Shown: positions 45,541-58,316 of the stretch, piece by piece
Numbering within the stretch: the first letter of the stretch is position 1
Layout of the letters: every line of letters starts with the position of its first letter
Assembly: GCA_963978545.1 (NCBI GenBank)
Contig: OZ021722.1
Coordinates: 106,417,442 to 106,481,441, forward strand
Source: Linyphia triangularis
Taxonomy: Eukaryota > Arthropoda > Arachnida > Araneae > Linyphiidae
DNA length: 64,000 nucleotides
Direction: 5' to 3'
The notes under the pieces: model-generated
What the model was told of the DNA's origin: nothing
Databases searched by the model: none
Seen by the model: the letters and a program-made list of their open reading frames with translations, nothing else
Program-made: the position numbers and the translations under genes

Positions 45541-48500
45541 TCTCAATGTATAAAAGGCAAAGCCCTAACTCACTCATCACTAATTCTCCCACTTCCCATA
45601 TGGTCACAACTCTGAAAATTGGTACAAATATCAACAAGAACAAAAATAGAAAAAAAAATATGTTACTCTGATGTCGATTAACCAAATTTAAAAGGGTTCG
45701 AAAAGGGGTCAAACGTTCCAAACAAAGAATCTTCAAATGGTCCACTTTTAATGTAGGCAAAGCTCTGATAAACAGTACAAATGTCAAGAAAAGCAAGTGT
45801 AGAAGAAATATGCCATTCCAATATCGATTAACTAATTTTAAAAGGTCGAAAAGGGATCGAAGAATTCCAGAAATAGAATATCTAGTGTTCTACTTCCAAT
45901 GCAGTCACAACTCTGAAAATTAGTAAAAATGTCAACAAGGGCATGCATAGAAAAAGTAAGCTATTTCGATCTCTATTAACCAGTTTTAAGGGGTCGAAAA
46001 GGAGTCAAACGTTCCAAACGAAGAATATCTCAATGTCCCACTTCCTATATAGTCACACCTCTGAAGTTTAGTACAAAAGCCTACAAGGATAAGAATAGAA
46101 AAAGTAAGCCATTGCGATCTCAGTAAACTAATTTAAAGTATCGAAACAATCTAAACGATTAATATCCCAATGTCCCACTTTCAATATAGTCACATCTCTG
46201 AAGTTTAGTACAAAAGCCTACAAGGATAAGAATAGAAAAAGTAAGCCATTGCGATCTCAGTAAACTAATTTAAAGTATCGAAACAATCTAAACGATTAAT
46301 ATCCCAATGTCCCACTTTCAATATAGTCACATCTCTGAAGTTTAGTACAAAAGCCTACAAGGATAACAATAGAAAAAGTAAGCCATTGCGATCTCAGTAA
46401 ACTAATTTAAAGTATCGAAACAATCTAAACGATTAATATCCCAATGTCCCACTTTCAATATAGTCACACCTCTGAAGTTTAGTACAAAAGCCTACAAGGA
46501 TAAGAATAGAAAAAGTAAGCCATTGCGATCTCAGTAAACTAATTTAAAGTATCGAAACAATCTAAACGATTAATATCCCAATGTCCCACTTTCAATATAG
46601 TCACATCTCTGAAGTTTAGTACAAAAGCCTACAAGGATAAGAATAGAAAAAGTAAGCCATTGCGATCTCAGTAAACTAATTTAAAGTATCGAAACAATCT
46701 AAACGATTAATATCCCAATGTCCCACTTTCAATATAGTCACATCTCTGAAGTTTAGTACAAAAGCCTACAAGGATAAGAATAGAAAAAGTAAGCCATTGC
46801 GATCTCAGTAAACTAATTTAAAGTATCGAAACAATCTAAACGATTAATATCCCAATGTCCCACTTTCAATATAGTCACATCTCTGAAGTTTAGTACAAAA
46901 GCCTACAAGGATAAGAATAGAAAAAGTAAGCCATTGCGATCTCAGTAAACTAATTTAAAGTATCGAAACAATCTAAACGATTAATATCCCAATGTCCCAC
47001 TTTCAATATAGTCACATCTCTGAAGTTTAGTACAAAAGCCTACAAGGATAAGAATAGAAAAAGTAAGCCATTGCGATCTCAATAAACTAATTTAAAGTAT
47101 CGAAACAATCTAAACGATTAATATCCCAATGTCCCACTTTCAATATAGTCACATCTCTGAAGTTTAGTACAAAAGCCTACAAGGATAAGAATAGAAAAAG
47201 TAAGCCATTGCGATCTCAGTAAACTAATTTAAAGTATCGAAACAATCTAAACGATTAATATCCCAATGTCCCACTTTCAATATAGTCACATCTCTGAAGT
47301 TTAGTACAAAAGCCTACAAGGATAAGAATAGAAAAAGTAAGCCATTGCGATCTCAGTAAACTAATTTAAAGTATCGAAACAATCTAAACGATTAATATCC
47401 CAATGTCCCACTTTCAATATAGTCACATCTCTGAAGTTTAGTACAAAAGCCTACAAGGATAAGAATAGAAAAAGTAAGCCATTGCGATCTCAGTAAACTA
47501 ATTTAAAGTATCGAAACAATCTAAACGATTAATATCCCAATGTCCCACTTTCAATATAGTCACATCTCTGAAGTTTAGTACAAAAGCCTACAAGGATAAG
47601 AATAGAAAAAGTAAGCCATTGCGATCTCAGTAAACTAATTTAAAGTATCGAAACAATCTAAACGATTAATATCCCAATGTCCCACTTTCAATATAGTCAC
47701 ATCTCTGAAGTTTAGTACAAAAGCCTACAAGGATAAGAATAGAAAAAGTAAGCCATTGCGATCTCAGTAAACTAATTTAAAGTATCGAAACAATCTAAAC
47801 GATTAATATCCCAATGTCCCACTTTCAATATAGTCACATCTCTGAAGTTTAGTACAAAAGCCTACAAGGATAAGAATAGAAAAAGTAAGCCATTGCGATC
47901 TCAGTAAACTAATTTAAAGTATCGAAACAATCTAAACGATTAATATCCCAATGTCCCACTTTCAATATAGTCACACCTCTGAAGTTTAGTACAAAAGCCT
48001 ACAAGGATAAGAATAGAAAAAGTAAGCCATTGCGATCTCAGTAAACTAATTTAAAGTATCGAAACAATCTAAACGATTAATATCCCAATGTCCCACTTTC
48101 AATATAGTCACATCTCTGAAGTTTAGTACAAAAGCCTACAAGGATAAGAATAGAAAAAGTAAGCCATTGCGATCTCAGTAAACTAATTTAAAGTATCGAA
48201 ACAATCTAAACGATTAATATCCCAATGTCCCACTTTCAATATAGTCACATCTCTGAAGTTTAGTACAAAAGCCTACAAGGATAAGAATAGAAAAAGTAAG
48301 CAATTGCGATCTCAGTAAACTAATTTAAAGTATCGAAACAATCTAAACGATTAATATCCCAATGTCCCACTTTCAATATAGTCACACCTCTGAAGTTTAG
48401 TACAAAAGCCTACAAGGATAAGAATAGAAAAAGTAAGCCATTGCGATCTCAGTAAACTAATTTAAAGTATCGAAACAATCTAAACGATTAATATCCCAAT

Positions 48501-49806
48501 GTCCCACTTTCAATATAGTCACATCTCTGAAGTTTAGTACAAAAGCCTACAAGGATAAGAATAGAAAAAGTAAGCCTTTGCGATCTCAGTAAACTAATTT
48601 AAAGTATCGAAACAATCTAAACGATTAATATCCCAATGTCCCACTTTCAATATAGTCACACCTCTGAAGTTTAGTACAAAAGCCTACAAGGATAAGAATA
48701 GAAAAAGTAAGCCATTGCGATCTCAGTAAACTAATTTAAAGTATCGAAACAATCTAAACGATTAATATCCCAATGTCCCACTTTCAATATAGTCACACCT
48801 CTGAAGTTTAGTACAAAAGCCTACAAGGATAAGAATAGAAAAAGTAATCCATTGCGATCTCAGTAAACTAATTTAAAGTATCGAAACAATTTAAACGATT
48901 AATATCCCAATGTCCCACTTTCAATATAGTCACATCTCTGAAGTTTAGTACAAAAGCCTACAAGGATAAGAATAGAAAAAGTAAGCCATTGCGATCTCAG
49001 TAAACTAATTTAAAGTATCGAAACAATCTAAACGATTAATATCCCAATGTCCCACTTTCAATATAGTCACACCTCTGAAGTTTAGTACAAAAGCCTACAA
49101 GGATAAGAATAGAAAAAGTAAGCCATTGCGATCTCAGTAAACTAATTTAAAGTATCGAAACAATCTAAACGATTAATATCCCAATGTCCCACTTTCAATA
49201 TAGTCACATCTCTGAAATTTGACACCAAGACCAGCATAGATTATGTAAACAATTCCGATCTTGATTAACCAAGTTTAAGAAGTCAAAAAGGGATTGAAAC
49301 GTTCTATACGAGGAATACCGCAATGTTCTATTTCTAAAGGAGTCACAACTCTGAAATTTGATGCATGTGTCTATATGTTAAACTATTCCAATATCGATCG
49401 ACTAATTTGAAAGGGTTGAAAAGGGTCTAAGCGTTCCAAACGAGTTTCACTTCCAATGTAGTCACAACACTGTAATTTGGTACAAATATCAGCAATGAGA
49501 AACATAGAAAAAGTAAGCTCTTCCGATCACGATTAACTAATTCTAAAGAGTCGAAATGGGGTCAAAAGGTACCACATGAGGAATAACCCTTTGCCCTACT
49601 TCCAATATAGTTACAATTATAAAATTTGAAATAAATATCAACAAGGGCAAGTATAGAAAAAGTAAAGGTATTCCGATTTTGATAAAAAAACAATTTTCAA
49701 ATGTCGAAACGGAATCGAACATCCAAGATGTGGAATGCATTTATGCCTTTTGATGGGTAAAATGCACTTGATTATATTTTGTAGCGAAGCACGGATATTC
49801 ATCTAG
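45541..49806 (+). mobile_element. Non-autonomous Helitron carrying a 137-bp satellite
   Basis: A|TCTCAATGTATAAAAGGCAA at the left and GAAGCACGGATATTCATCTA + G|T at the right (CTAG 49803-49806): Helitron ends with an A/T target, same family as 35712 and 11899. Diverged units at both ends flank a homogenised core (46051-49208). 4.27 kb, in the last GPCR intron, opposite strand to the gene. No coding capacity. Confidence 0.82.
46051..49208 (+). repeat. 23 near-identical 137-bp tandem repeats
   Basis: CTACAAGGATAAGAATAG recurs 23 times from 46081 to 49095 at exactly 137 bp. Most units differ by 0-2 bases (for example AGTCACACC versus AGTCACATC, AAGCAATTG versus AAGCCATTG at 48301). The unit is a shortened derivative of the ~148-bp unit of the Helitron family. 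Confidence 0.97.
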
Positions 49807-49964
49807 TAGTTTACATATAAAGGGGAGGGTCCACGGATGGCATTTCCTACCTTTACATGCATTCGGACAAGGGAAAATAAAGCCACGCGGCTGATCGGTT
49901 GCCAGTTTCTCTGTGCTGCCCTCTACAAATGGTCACTCTTTCCTGTTGCCAACATTTTTTTGAT

Positions 49965-50215
49965 AAATAAATAATGAAATTGTTTTAATCAGAATAATCT
50001 GATATTTGGATGTGAGTGCATAAATTCCCATTAATTTTTAATGAATAAATTTTGAAGTTCCAAACTTACCGCATATTTTGCTGATAGAGATGTTTTTAAT
50101 AATTAAACTTAGATGCCAACACCAAGCACACGCTGGCAACTGAAACGGCGCTTTGTTAATGAATATAAAAATTGGCAATGCATTTAAAGGATTAATTTTT
50201 AAAACTTTTTTATAC
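49965..50215 (+). repeat. GCATATTTTGCTGATAGAG-family repeat, longest copy
   Basis: Holds the full series: AATTGTTTTAATCAGAATAA, TTTGGATGTGAGTG, GCATATTTTGCTGATAGAGA, AGATGCCAACACC, GGCAACTGAAACGGCGCTTT, GAATATAAAAATTGGCAATG. Class unknown. Confidence 0.6.
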
Positions 50216-50321
50216 GTTATATTATTATCAACATTCACTTATATACTGTCATAACCGGAAATTACATTGGATCGTTATTTCATGGTTTATTATAAAATAA
50301 TAAATTAAATATCTCTCTATA

Positions 50322-50430
50322 GCAGAGATTCCCAAACTTCAAAGGTCGGTAGCTGCCTTTTTAGAAAGTTGATCAACCTCGAACCATTTTGTTCTAATAC
50401 ACCACCTCCCTCAATATTAAACAAGAGTTT
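50322..50430 (+). repeat. Possible hAT left end
   Basis: CAGAGATTCCCAAACTTCAA resembles hAT terminal repeats of the CAGxGxTTCCCAAAC type. No matching right end was found. Confidence 0.3.
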
Positions 50431-50768
50431 TGAATTATTTTCAACGTTTCTTTTGATTAACCATGTAAAAAATTAATTCAAATTGTACAATTGTGCATTC
50501 TAATGAACAGTTTCAAAATGCCTCTTACTTAAAAAGTTTTAAAAACTGTAGGGGGGGGGGGGGAAGAAAAGAAAAAAGAAGAAAAAAAAAAACAATTTAC
50601 TATTGAAACTCTCTCTCTCTCTCTTTTTTTTTTTTTTTTTTGAAGTGTCAGGGGGTAAAAAAAATATATAATAGTCTAGCACTCGCCGTGGTGAAAATGA
50701 AGAATCTTGACAAGCAGCTACAACCAGCCAATCACCGCGCGACATTATTTTCCCTTTTTGGAATGCAT

Positions 50769-51472
50769 GTGTTGTTGTTGTTTCTAATCTCCCTTTTGTC
50801 TGACGAAGTAAGACAATATCAGTGAAGCCATTGACATTAATGAAATCTGACACTAGTTCTGGACAGTTATAAATGTCCTCCCAGTCCAGTCCAAGGCAGT
50901 CCAAAATGTGCTGAGGTGATGCCTGTTCTTTTTGGCATTTAGGGCAAAGAGGAAAATTTTTGCTTCCCCCAGAATATGTGAGGCCTTTAAGGTGACCACT
51001 AGCAAGTCGGGACAGACGGGTATTGGTGTGCCTATCACAAGGAAGAGATAGGGAGTGTCCTGGCTTTTTGGCTTTATACCATTCGTGAAATGGAGGTATA
51101 TGCCGCTTTATTTTGAGCAATTTTCTTTGAGTATAACTCTTGATATGTGAGTTCTTGAGTAGAGAGGACAGGGTGTTCTAGTCCCTCCTTAGCAAGAGTG
51201 TCAGCCAATTCATTTCCGTGGATGTCTACATGTGACGGGATCCACTGAAAGTGCACTTTGTGCAGTCGGGATATGCTCTTGACTTTGCGTATTATGGATA
51301 GACTGGTTTTGTCTCCCACGAGGGCCCTGTTTTTAAGGTGTTGAATGGAACTTCGGCTATCGGATAGAATCCATAAGTCTCCGTAGTTGACCTCGCCAAA
51401 GATATTCTCTAAACCCAGGTCTATTGCTATTAATTCGCTTCGAAAGACAGAGCAGAAATCTGGATTATGTTG
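50769..51472 (-). pseudogene. 5'-truncated LINE (Jockey-like): RNase H and Cys-rich tail
   Basis: Flanked by TTTGGAATGCAT at 50757-50768 and 51473-51484. On the minus strand it encodes the RNase H domain of a non-LTR ORF2 (ELIAIDLGLENI, LSDSRSSIQHL, FQWIPSHVDIHGNELADTLA), then after a frameshift near 51100 the C-terminal region with a CPKCQKEQASPQHILDC-type zinc motif, and ends in an (AAC)n tail at 50769-50781 that makes the frame run into poly-Thr. RNase H catalytic Asp and Glu positions look present, but RT and endonuclease are missing, so it is dead on arrival. It is the source of the spider-like signal. Confidence 0.85.
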
Positions 51473-51699
51473 TTTGGAATGCATATAAAGGTAGGAAATA
51501 TGCCCACTGGTAGAAGTACTCTCCGGGCACCTAGATACTCGTTAAAGGCTGCGCTGATTTTACCAGAGGCTGACATACAAAAAAAAGCAAAAATGAGTTA
51601 AAATGCACGCTGAGGTTTTTAAAATATAATTTTATAAAATAAATGTTATTCTCCTACATTTAGGAATATTCTATAACAAATTGAACTCAAATTGCCACT

Positions 51700-51770
51700 T
51701 TCTATAGAACAAAAGCTTACTTTAATTTATTGGCAAGCGGATCACGGGCAACGCCGGGCTACAAAGCTAG
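51700..51770 (+). mobile_element. Helitron 3' end
   Basis: GCGGATCACGGGCAACGCCG GGCTACAAAG then CTAG|T (51767-51770). The GGGCAACGCC-type hairpin just before CTAG is a Helitron 3' terminus. The matching 5' end was not fixed; A|TCTCTCTATAG at 50312 is one candidate. Confidence 0.55.
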
Positions 51771-51774
51771 TAAG

Positions 51775-52478
51775 ATTGTATAAATTCTTATTTTAAATAG
51801 AGATATTCTTTTTTAAATACCTGGAGAAAGAATAATTTAAATATTGAACCTAATAATGCTTGTTTAATATAACAAATGTGTTTAACATTTTGAACCTCTT
51901 ATAACTTCACCTCAGCTAGAGTTTTAATTTTATCCCATAATATGAAGTTGAATATTAGGAAATAAACTTATTTAAAAATATATATATATATACTTTTTTA
52001 CACCGTATAGTAACGTATACAGAGGAAAATTTCTAATACAACTTTGATTCTCTGAACTAAAAGTTTAACTTTTTTCATGGTCATCAAGGACTTTTCAAAA
52101 GCGAGTAGTTTTTTAATACATATAGTTATCTTTATACATATTCTTATCTTTAAATACATTATTTACAATTCTAAATAGTAAATGAAGTCATATTTTTACT
52201 TCAATTAGAAAAGCACTACACAGAAGAATAATTAACTTAAACATAAACTGCAACGTCTGATGTTCTTCTGAAAAGCAAGAATACTTAATACAACGCACAA
52301 CAAGACGGTTTTCAATTAAGAAAATATGCCAATCTAAAAATTCGTGTTTAAGTATGCAACACAAGAATTGGAGGTCTCTGTGAAAGATCATAAAAAGGGG
52401 CTAATTATTAATTAAACGGAACTATAGGCGAGTTAAATTATACGTATTTTCTTACAATCCATAGAGAAATAACTACTA
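51775..52478. other. GPCR intron, nothing recognised
   Basis: AT-rich sequence between the Helitron end and foldback copy D; no repeat or exon signal. Confidence 0.5.
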
Positions 52479-53124
52479 GACTGAGAGGCGAGTGGAAGTT
52501 TAGGTACATCATCGAACATCATTCTAATTTTTTTTTATAGAATGTAAAGAAATGTTCGTAGTTCACATGAAACCACTGGACTTCCCGAGCAAAAATGGCC
52601 GAAACTATTAAGAAATTGACTTTGAATGTGTTAAACTAAATATGATTGCCAAATAGGTTATAACTTTCTTTAAACGAACATCTTTTTTGTAGGGTAACCC
52701 ACTGCTCTTTAATATTCAATAAAGAAGGTTCCTGGCGCCAAGATATTTCCTCTTTTAAAAGTCAGCCAAGTTGGTAATAAATATTACATCCTCAGTGACG
52801 TAATATTTATCGCCAACCTGCCTCACTTTTAAAAGATGAAAGTATTTTTCGCCAGAGAATAAATATCGCGTGCACTTTCTTAATTGATAATTAAAGAGCT
52901 GTGGGTTACCTCATAAAAGAGAATGCTCATTATTTGGCAAGTTATGACACATTTGGCAACCAGATTTTGTTCAATTCATTCAAAGTCGATTTTTGAGCAG
53001 TTTCAGCCATTTTTGCCCTGGGAGACCAATGGATTCGTGATTTACTAACATTTCTCTACCTTCTATAAAAAAATTCAGAATGATGTTTCTATGAGGTACC
53101 TAAACTTGCAATCGGCTCTCGAAC
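52479..53124. mobile_element. Foldback element, copy D
   Basis: 646 bp flanked by TA. GACTGAGAGGCGAGTGG at the left, CAATCGGCTCTCGAAC at the right. The core (TAATATTTATCGCCAACCTG, TTTTAAAAGATGAAAGTA, ATCGCGTGCAC, GGCAAGTTATGACAC) is the closest dispersed match to the 7605-9700 satellite. It ends 115 bp from the donor of the 53239 exon. Confidence 0.87.
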
Positions 53125-53238
53125 TATAAGCAAAGGTTATAATAAAATTAATAGTGTTCACTCCATCCACAGAAAACATTATTCTTTAAGTTACAGATAT
53201 TTAAACTTAGATTAGAAATGAAAAAAATATTTACTTAC

Positions 53239-53348
53239 AAAATAAATAAAAATGAAAATTCCTAGCAATGTCAATGTGGCTGCGTATATGTACTGGATGG
53301 CAAAATAATTCGCATACACATGTACAACACCATATATCCAAGAAATAC
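53239..53348 (-). CDS. GPCR exon: TM6 end, ECL3, TM7
   Basis: Acceptor TTACTTTTTGTAG (53349-53361), donor GTAAGTAA (from 53238). Completes the Gly codon split at 59461 and reads ISWIYGVVHVYANYFAIQYI then YAATLTLLGIFIFIYF, ending in phase 0. TM6 ends in WIYG; TM7 is the second helix. Confidence 0.88.
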
Positions 53349-53544
53349 CTACAAAAAGTAATTGCAATAAACCACATAAAAATACCTAATATCATTATAG
53401 ACATCAATAATCATCAATTCAATCATTAACTGCCAAACATTACACATCAGTTCCTAGGACAAAAATGTTACTGGTTAAACATAGTGATTAATTACGAGAT
53501 TTCGCTGTGAAAAAATAAACTGTCATAGAACAGAAGGACAAATA

Positions 53545-55702
53545 AGGCTTTTATTATACAGATCGACTCCAGTGGGGCTCGAGCCACAGTTTCAGACTCT
53601 CAGACAAGCCACTCAAGCTATACATGCAATCCAATGGAGCTTATACTGGGCCACACCTGTGCCTAGAGGTTGCGTCAGTCACTTCAGACGCTCAAACTCT
53701 AGCCGATACATGCAATCTTATGGAGCTTATTATACCGAGCCACACCTGGGGTTAGACATTGCGTCAGTCACTTCAGACACTCAGACTCTAAGCGCTACAT
53801 GCAATCTTATGGAGCTTATTATACTGGACTACACCTGTTTCTACCTGTGGCTAGAGGTTGAGTAGTCACTTCAGACGCTCAGTCTCTAAGCGCTACATGC
53901 AATCTTATGGAGCTTATTATACTGGACCACACCTGTTTCTACCTGTGACTAGAGGTTGAGTAGTCACTTCAGACGCTCAGTCTCTAAGCACTACATGCAA
54001 TCTTATGGCTTATTATACTGGACCACACCTGTTTCTACCTGTGGCTAGAGGTTGAGTAGTCACTTCAGACGCTCAGACTCTAAGCACTACATGCAATCTT
54101 ATGGAGCTTATTATACTGGACCACACCTGTTTCTACCTGTGGCTAGAGGTTGAGTAGTCACTTCAGACGCTCAGACTCTAAGCACTACATGCAATCTTAT
54201 GGAGCTTATTATACTGGACCACACCTGTTTCTAACTGTGGTTAGAGGTTGAGTAGTCACTTCAGACGCTCAGTCTCTAAGCGCTACATGCAATCTTATGG
54301 AGCTTATTATACTGGACCACACCTGTTTCTACCTGTGGCTAGAGGTTGAGTAGTCACTTCAGACGCTCAGACTCTAAGCGCTACATGCAATCATATGGAG
54401 CTTATTATACTGGACCACACCTGTTTCTACCTGTGGCTAGAGGTTGAGTAGTCACTTCAGACGCTCAGACTCTAAGCACTACATGCAATCTTATGGAGCT
54501 TATTATACTGGACCACACCTGTTTCTACCTGTGGCTAGAGGTTGAGTAGTCACTTCAGACGCTCAGACTCTAAGCGCTACATGCAATCTTATGGAGCTTA
54601 TTATACTGGACCACACCTGTTTCTACCTGTGGCTAGAGGTTGAGTAGTCACTTCAGACGCTCAGACTCTAAGCGCTACATGCAATCTTATGGAGCTTATA
54701 ATACTGGACCACACCTGTTTCTACCTGTGGCTAGAGGTTGAGTAGTCACTTCAGACGCTCAGACTCTAAGCGCTACATGCAATCTTATGGAGCTTATTAT
54801 ACTGGACCACACCTGTTTCTACCTGTGGCTAGAGGTTGAGTAGTCACTTCAGACGCTCAGTCTCTAAGCGCTACATGCAATCTTATGGAGCTTATTATAC
54901 TGGACCATACCTGTTTCTACCTGTGGCTAGAGGTTGAGTAGTCACTTCAGACGCTCAGTCTCTAAGCGCTACATGCATTCTTATGGAGCTTATTATACTG
55001 GACCACACCTGTTTCTACCTGTGGCTAGAGGTTAAGTAGTCACTTCAGACTCTAAGCGCTACATGCAATCTTATGGAGCTTATTATACTGGACCACACCT
55101 GTTTCTACCTGTGGCTAGAGGTTAAGTAGTCACTTCAGACGCTCAGACTCTAAGCACTACATGCAATTTTATGGAGCTTATTATACTGGACCACACCTGC
55201 TTCTACCTGTGGCTAGAGGTTGAGTAGTCACTTCAGACGCTCAGACTCTAAGCGCTACATGCAATCTTATGGAGCTTATAATACTGGACCACACCTGTTT
55301 CTACCTGTGGCTAGAGGTTGAGTAGTCACTTCAGACGCTCAGACTCTAAGCGCTACATGCAATCTTATGGAGCTTATTATACTGGACCACACCTGTTTCT
55401 ACCTGTGGCTAGAGGTTGAGTAGTCACTTCAGACGCTCAGTCTCTAAGCGCTACATGCAATCTTATGGAGCTTATTATACTGGACCATACCTGTTTCTAC
55501 CTGTGGCTAGAGGTTGAGTAGTCACTTCAGACGCTCAGTCTCTAAGCGCTACATGCATTCTTATAGAGCTTATTATACTGGACCACAACTGGGGCTAGCC
55601 TGGGCGTCCTGTTGGGCCTTGTGCCTGTTGTTGGTCTAAAAATTTGTATTTGTATTTACTGTTGCCACGCATTCGCTACTGGAGTGGCTCTGTATAATAA
55701 GG
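53545..55702. mobile_element. Inverted-repeat-bounded element filled with a 98-bp minisatellite
   Basis: AAGGCTTTTATTATACAGAT near 53545 and CTGTATAATAAGG near 55690-55702 are imperfect inverted repeats of 25-30 bp that continue into ACTCCAGT/ACTGGAGT. Between them are about 20 tandem units of 98 bp (marker CTACATGCAATCTTATGG) and a LINE-like 3' end at 55608-55660. The first units (53570-53780) are diverged and shorter; later ones gain TTTCTACCTGTG. The unit word TTATTATACTGGACC echoes the terminal repeat TTATTATACAG. No credible gene. Confidence 0.7.
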
Positions 55703-55931
55703 ACCTCACTATTTTCATATCATAAGAGTTCCTTTAGCAGAATTGGCTTTTAGATATAACACTAAAAGAAAAATGTAACTCTTTGTACACTATATAATGA
55801 ACAATCATTATAACTGTGGGCTTTTTGTAGGATTTCGGTCGTTCTCGAATCCTAAATTTTGTGCTGCTCAGGAGCGGAAAAGAAGATTGAGACATCACGA
55901 CTGCTGTGCAATATTTATATTTTACGCCTTA

Positions 55932-56584
55932 TAGTACTGCATGTTTAGGTACCTCATCAAATGTAATTCTGAATTTTTTTCAGAATGTGGAGAAAAGTTA
56001 GTAGATTACGAATCCACTGGTCTGCCGTGGAAAAAATGGCCGAATCTGGTCAAAAATCTACTTTGAATGAATTGAACTAAATCCAACTGCCAAATATGTC
56101 ATAACTTGTCAAATAATAATCATTATTTTTTATTTGGTAACCCTTCGTTCTTTAGTTTTCAATTAAGAAAGATGCAGACGATTCCGATACCTGGCAACGA
56201 CTTTCTTGCATCTTTTAAAAATGAGCCAAGTTGGCGATAAATATTACGTCACTAATGACGTAACTGATATTGCCAATTTGGCTTACTTTTAAAATATGCT
56301 AGTTTTCCGACCCAGAGATCAGAAATCGTTTGCGCCCTTCTTTATTGAAAATCAAAGTGCGATTGGTTTACCAGACAAAAAAGTGGGCTCATTTTCTGGC
56401 AAGTTATGACATATTTGGCTATCGGATTTAGTTCAACTCATTCAAAGTAGATCTTTGACCAGTTTCGGCCATTTTTGCTACGGCAGACCAGTGAATTCGT
56501 AATCTACTCACTTTTCTCCAATTTCTCTGAAAAATTCAGAATGATGTTCGATGGAATACCTAAACATGCAGTCGCCTCTCAGTC
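55932..56584. mobile_element. Foldback element, copy E
   Basis: Right end CAGTCGCCTCTCAGTC|TA is intact. The left end starts inside the inverted repeat (TACTGCATGTTTAGGTACC), so about 14 bp are lost. The two halves are inverted copies (TTACGAATCCACTGGTCTGC versus GCAGACCAGTGAATTCGTAA) around ACGTCACTAATGACGT. Confidence 0.85.
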
Positions 56585-56589
56585 TACTA

Positions 56590-57340
56590 TTGTTTTTATT
56601 GGTTGACTGCATTCGATGAATACTATAAATTTTATGCCCGAGTTGAGTTAATATGGATAAAATAAATATTTGTTATGACGAAGAAAGTCTGTTTTATTTA
56701 AAAACTCTGCAACTATAACCTTCCAATATTTAAGAGCGAAAAGTCTTGAGCGGATAATGCAAGACAGGACTAAGAAACTGCACGCACATGCGCAAGCTTG
56801 TGGAACTGAATATGTCTACCAATGCGGTGCTATCAGAACTAACTTGCTGTTAGATATATTGCTTGAAATAAATTGATGTGCTAATGATATAACTATAGAT
56901 GATAGCCCAAATCTTTCACACTGTCTTTATTTATTATATGAGAGGTAGTAATGTCTTAAGTTCCTGCTGTGTTTAATTTTTCTGACAAATGCTTATAAGT
57001 AAAGTAATTTGTCTCCAAATAAAAAAAAAAAGTATTACATGAAAGCTATTATACCATTTAACGTATATTGTTTTATGTATTCGAAGGTGAACCAACAAAT
57101 ATTCATGAACATAAATTCCATTAGTAAACTTCAACATGTGTGCGCTATGTAACTCGGAGATTGTAAAGTTCGTAATCTTGATGCTTTTGCGGAACACACA
57201 TTTTCTCCAAAATACAACGCATTCAATAATATTTTGACAACTAAAGTCAGAATATAAAGAGTATTTTAATAATTATTCTACTGGTTTTACTAATTAATCT
57301 ATAATTTAAAAAAAAAAGTATGTGTATATAGCTGGTGTGT
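56590..57340. other. GPCR intron, nothing recognised
   Basis: AT-rich sequence with no repeat ends or exon signals that I could support. Confidence 0.45.
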
Positions 57341-57344
57341 CTGT

Positions 57345-58316
57345 GGATCTATAGAAAGCTACTTAAAATAGGCGTAGAGCTCTAAAATTTTCAATATAAG
57401 TAGTTTTGGCCTTCTAATTGTACCTTTGTCAAACACAATTTTAAAATTTTAATTACTAGTTCTTTTTTAATTATTTTTTTTACTAAGTGACTTCAAATAG
57501 AGGTACAGCTCTGAAATTTCCAATAAAAGTAGTTTTATCCTTCTAATTAGACTTTTTTAAAACAAAATTTTAAAATTTTGATTAGTTTTTTCGGTTAATT
57601 TTTTTAATTAGTTAAAAAATATTTCACAAAATGATTTCTAACAGGATTACAGCTCTGAAATTTTCAACATAAGTAGTTTTGATTTCTTAATTGAACATTT
57701 GATAAACAGAATGTTAAACGTTTAATTAATTTTTTTAATTAATATTTTTTACAAAAAGTGACTTCTAATAGGTATAGAGCTCTGAAAATTTCAATATAAG
57801 TATTTTTGCCTTCTAATTTGGCTTTTACAAACACATGTTAAAATATTCTCAAAGTGGTGAAGGGTGCTGTATTATTGTATTTTGTTTCTTGACAGGGGAG
57901 GGGTATCTAATATTAAGGGTTTACGTAGCAATTTTAGTTATTGAAGTGAGTTTTTGCTTACTCAGAAACGAACTTTTCCGCGAGCGAAGTGAGTCTATAC
58001 TTGAGCAGCAATGAACCTTCCATCGAGCAAAGCGAGCTTGTGCTTACATAGCAATGAACCATTCAATGATGGAAGTGAGCTTGTGCTTTTGTGTCTATGA
58101 ACTTTTCAGCGAGCGAAGCTAGTTGTATTTGCATAACAATGAAACTTTTCAGCGAGCAAAGAGAGCTGTTTTTGCCACAATATAAATTTGTGTTTATAAT
58201 TAGCGAGTGAACGAGCTTGTTTTTATGTAGCAATGAACCTTTCTGCGAGCGAAGCGACAAAAGTCGGGACCTATGCAAAATGAAGGGTCTCTGCAACGCA
58301 GGGCCACGCAGCTAGT
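57345..58316 (+). mobile_element. Helitron-like element, 3' end defined
   Basis: Four ~120-130-bp diverged units (AGCTCTGAAAtttTCAA, GTAGTTTTG, TTCTAATT) are followed by ~65-bp units with GCGAGCGAAGCGAGC and AATGAACCTTTC, then GCAACGCAGGGCCACGCAG and CTAG|T (58313-58316). The hairpin-rich tail and CTAG/T end fit a Helitron. The 5' end is not located. The first unit type recurs at 33890-34150. Confidence 0.6.

Noticed and set aside
46051..49208. CRISPR array
   Set aside because: Contiguous tandem repeats without spacers in eukaryotic DNA inside a Helitron.
53572..53865. 97-codon frame with varied composition
   Set aside because: It lies in the diverged first units of the 98-bp minisatellite, and the repeats carry it. 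No splice or domain support.
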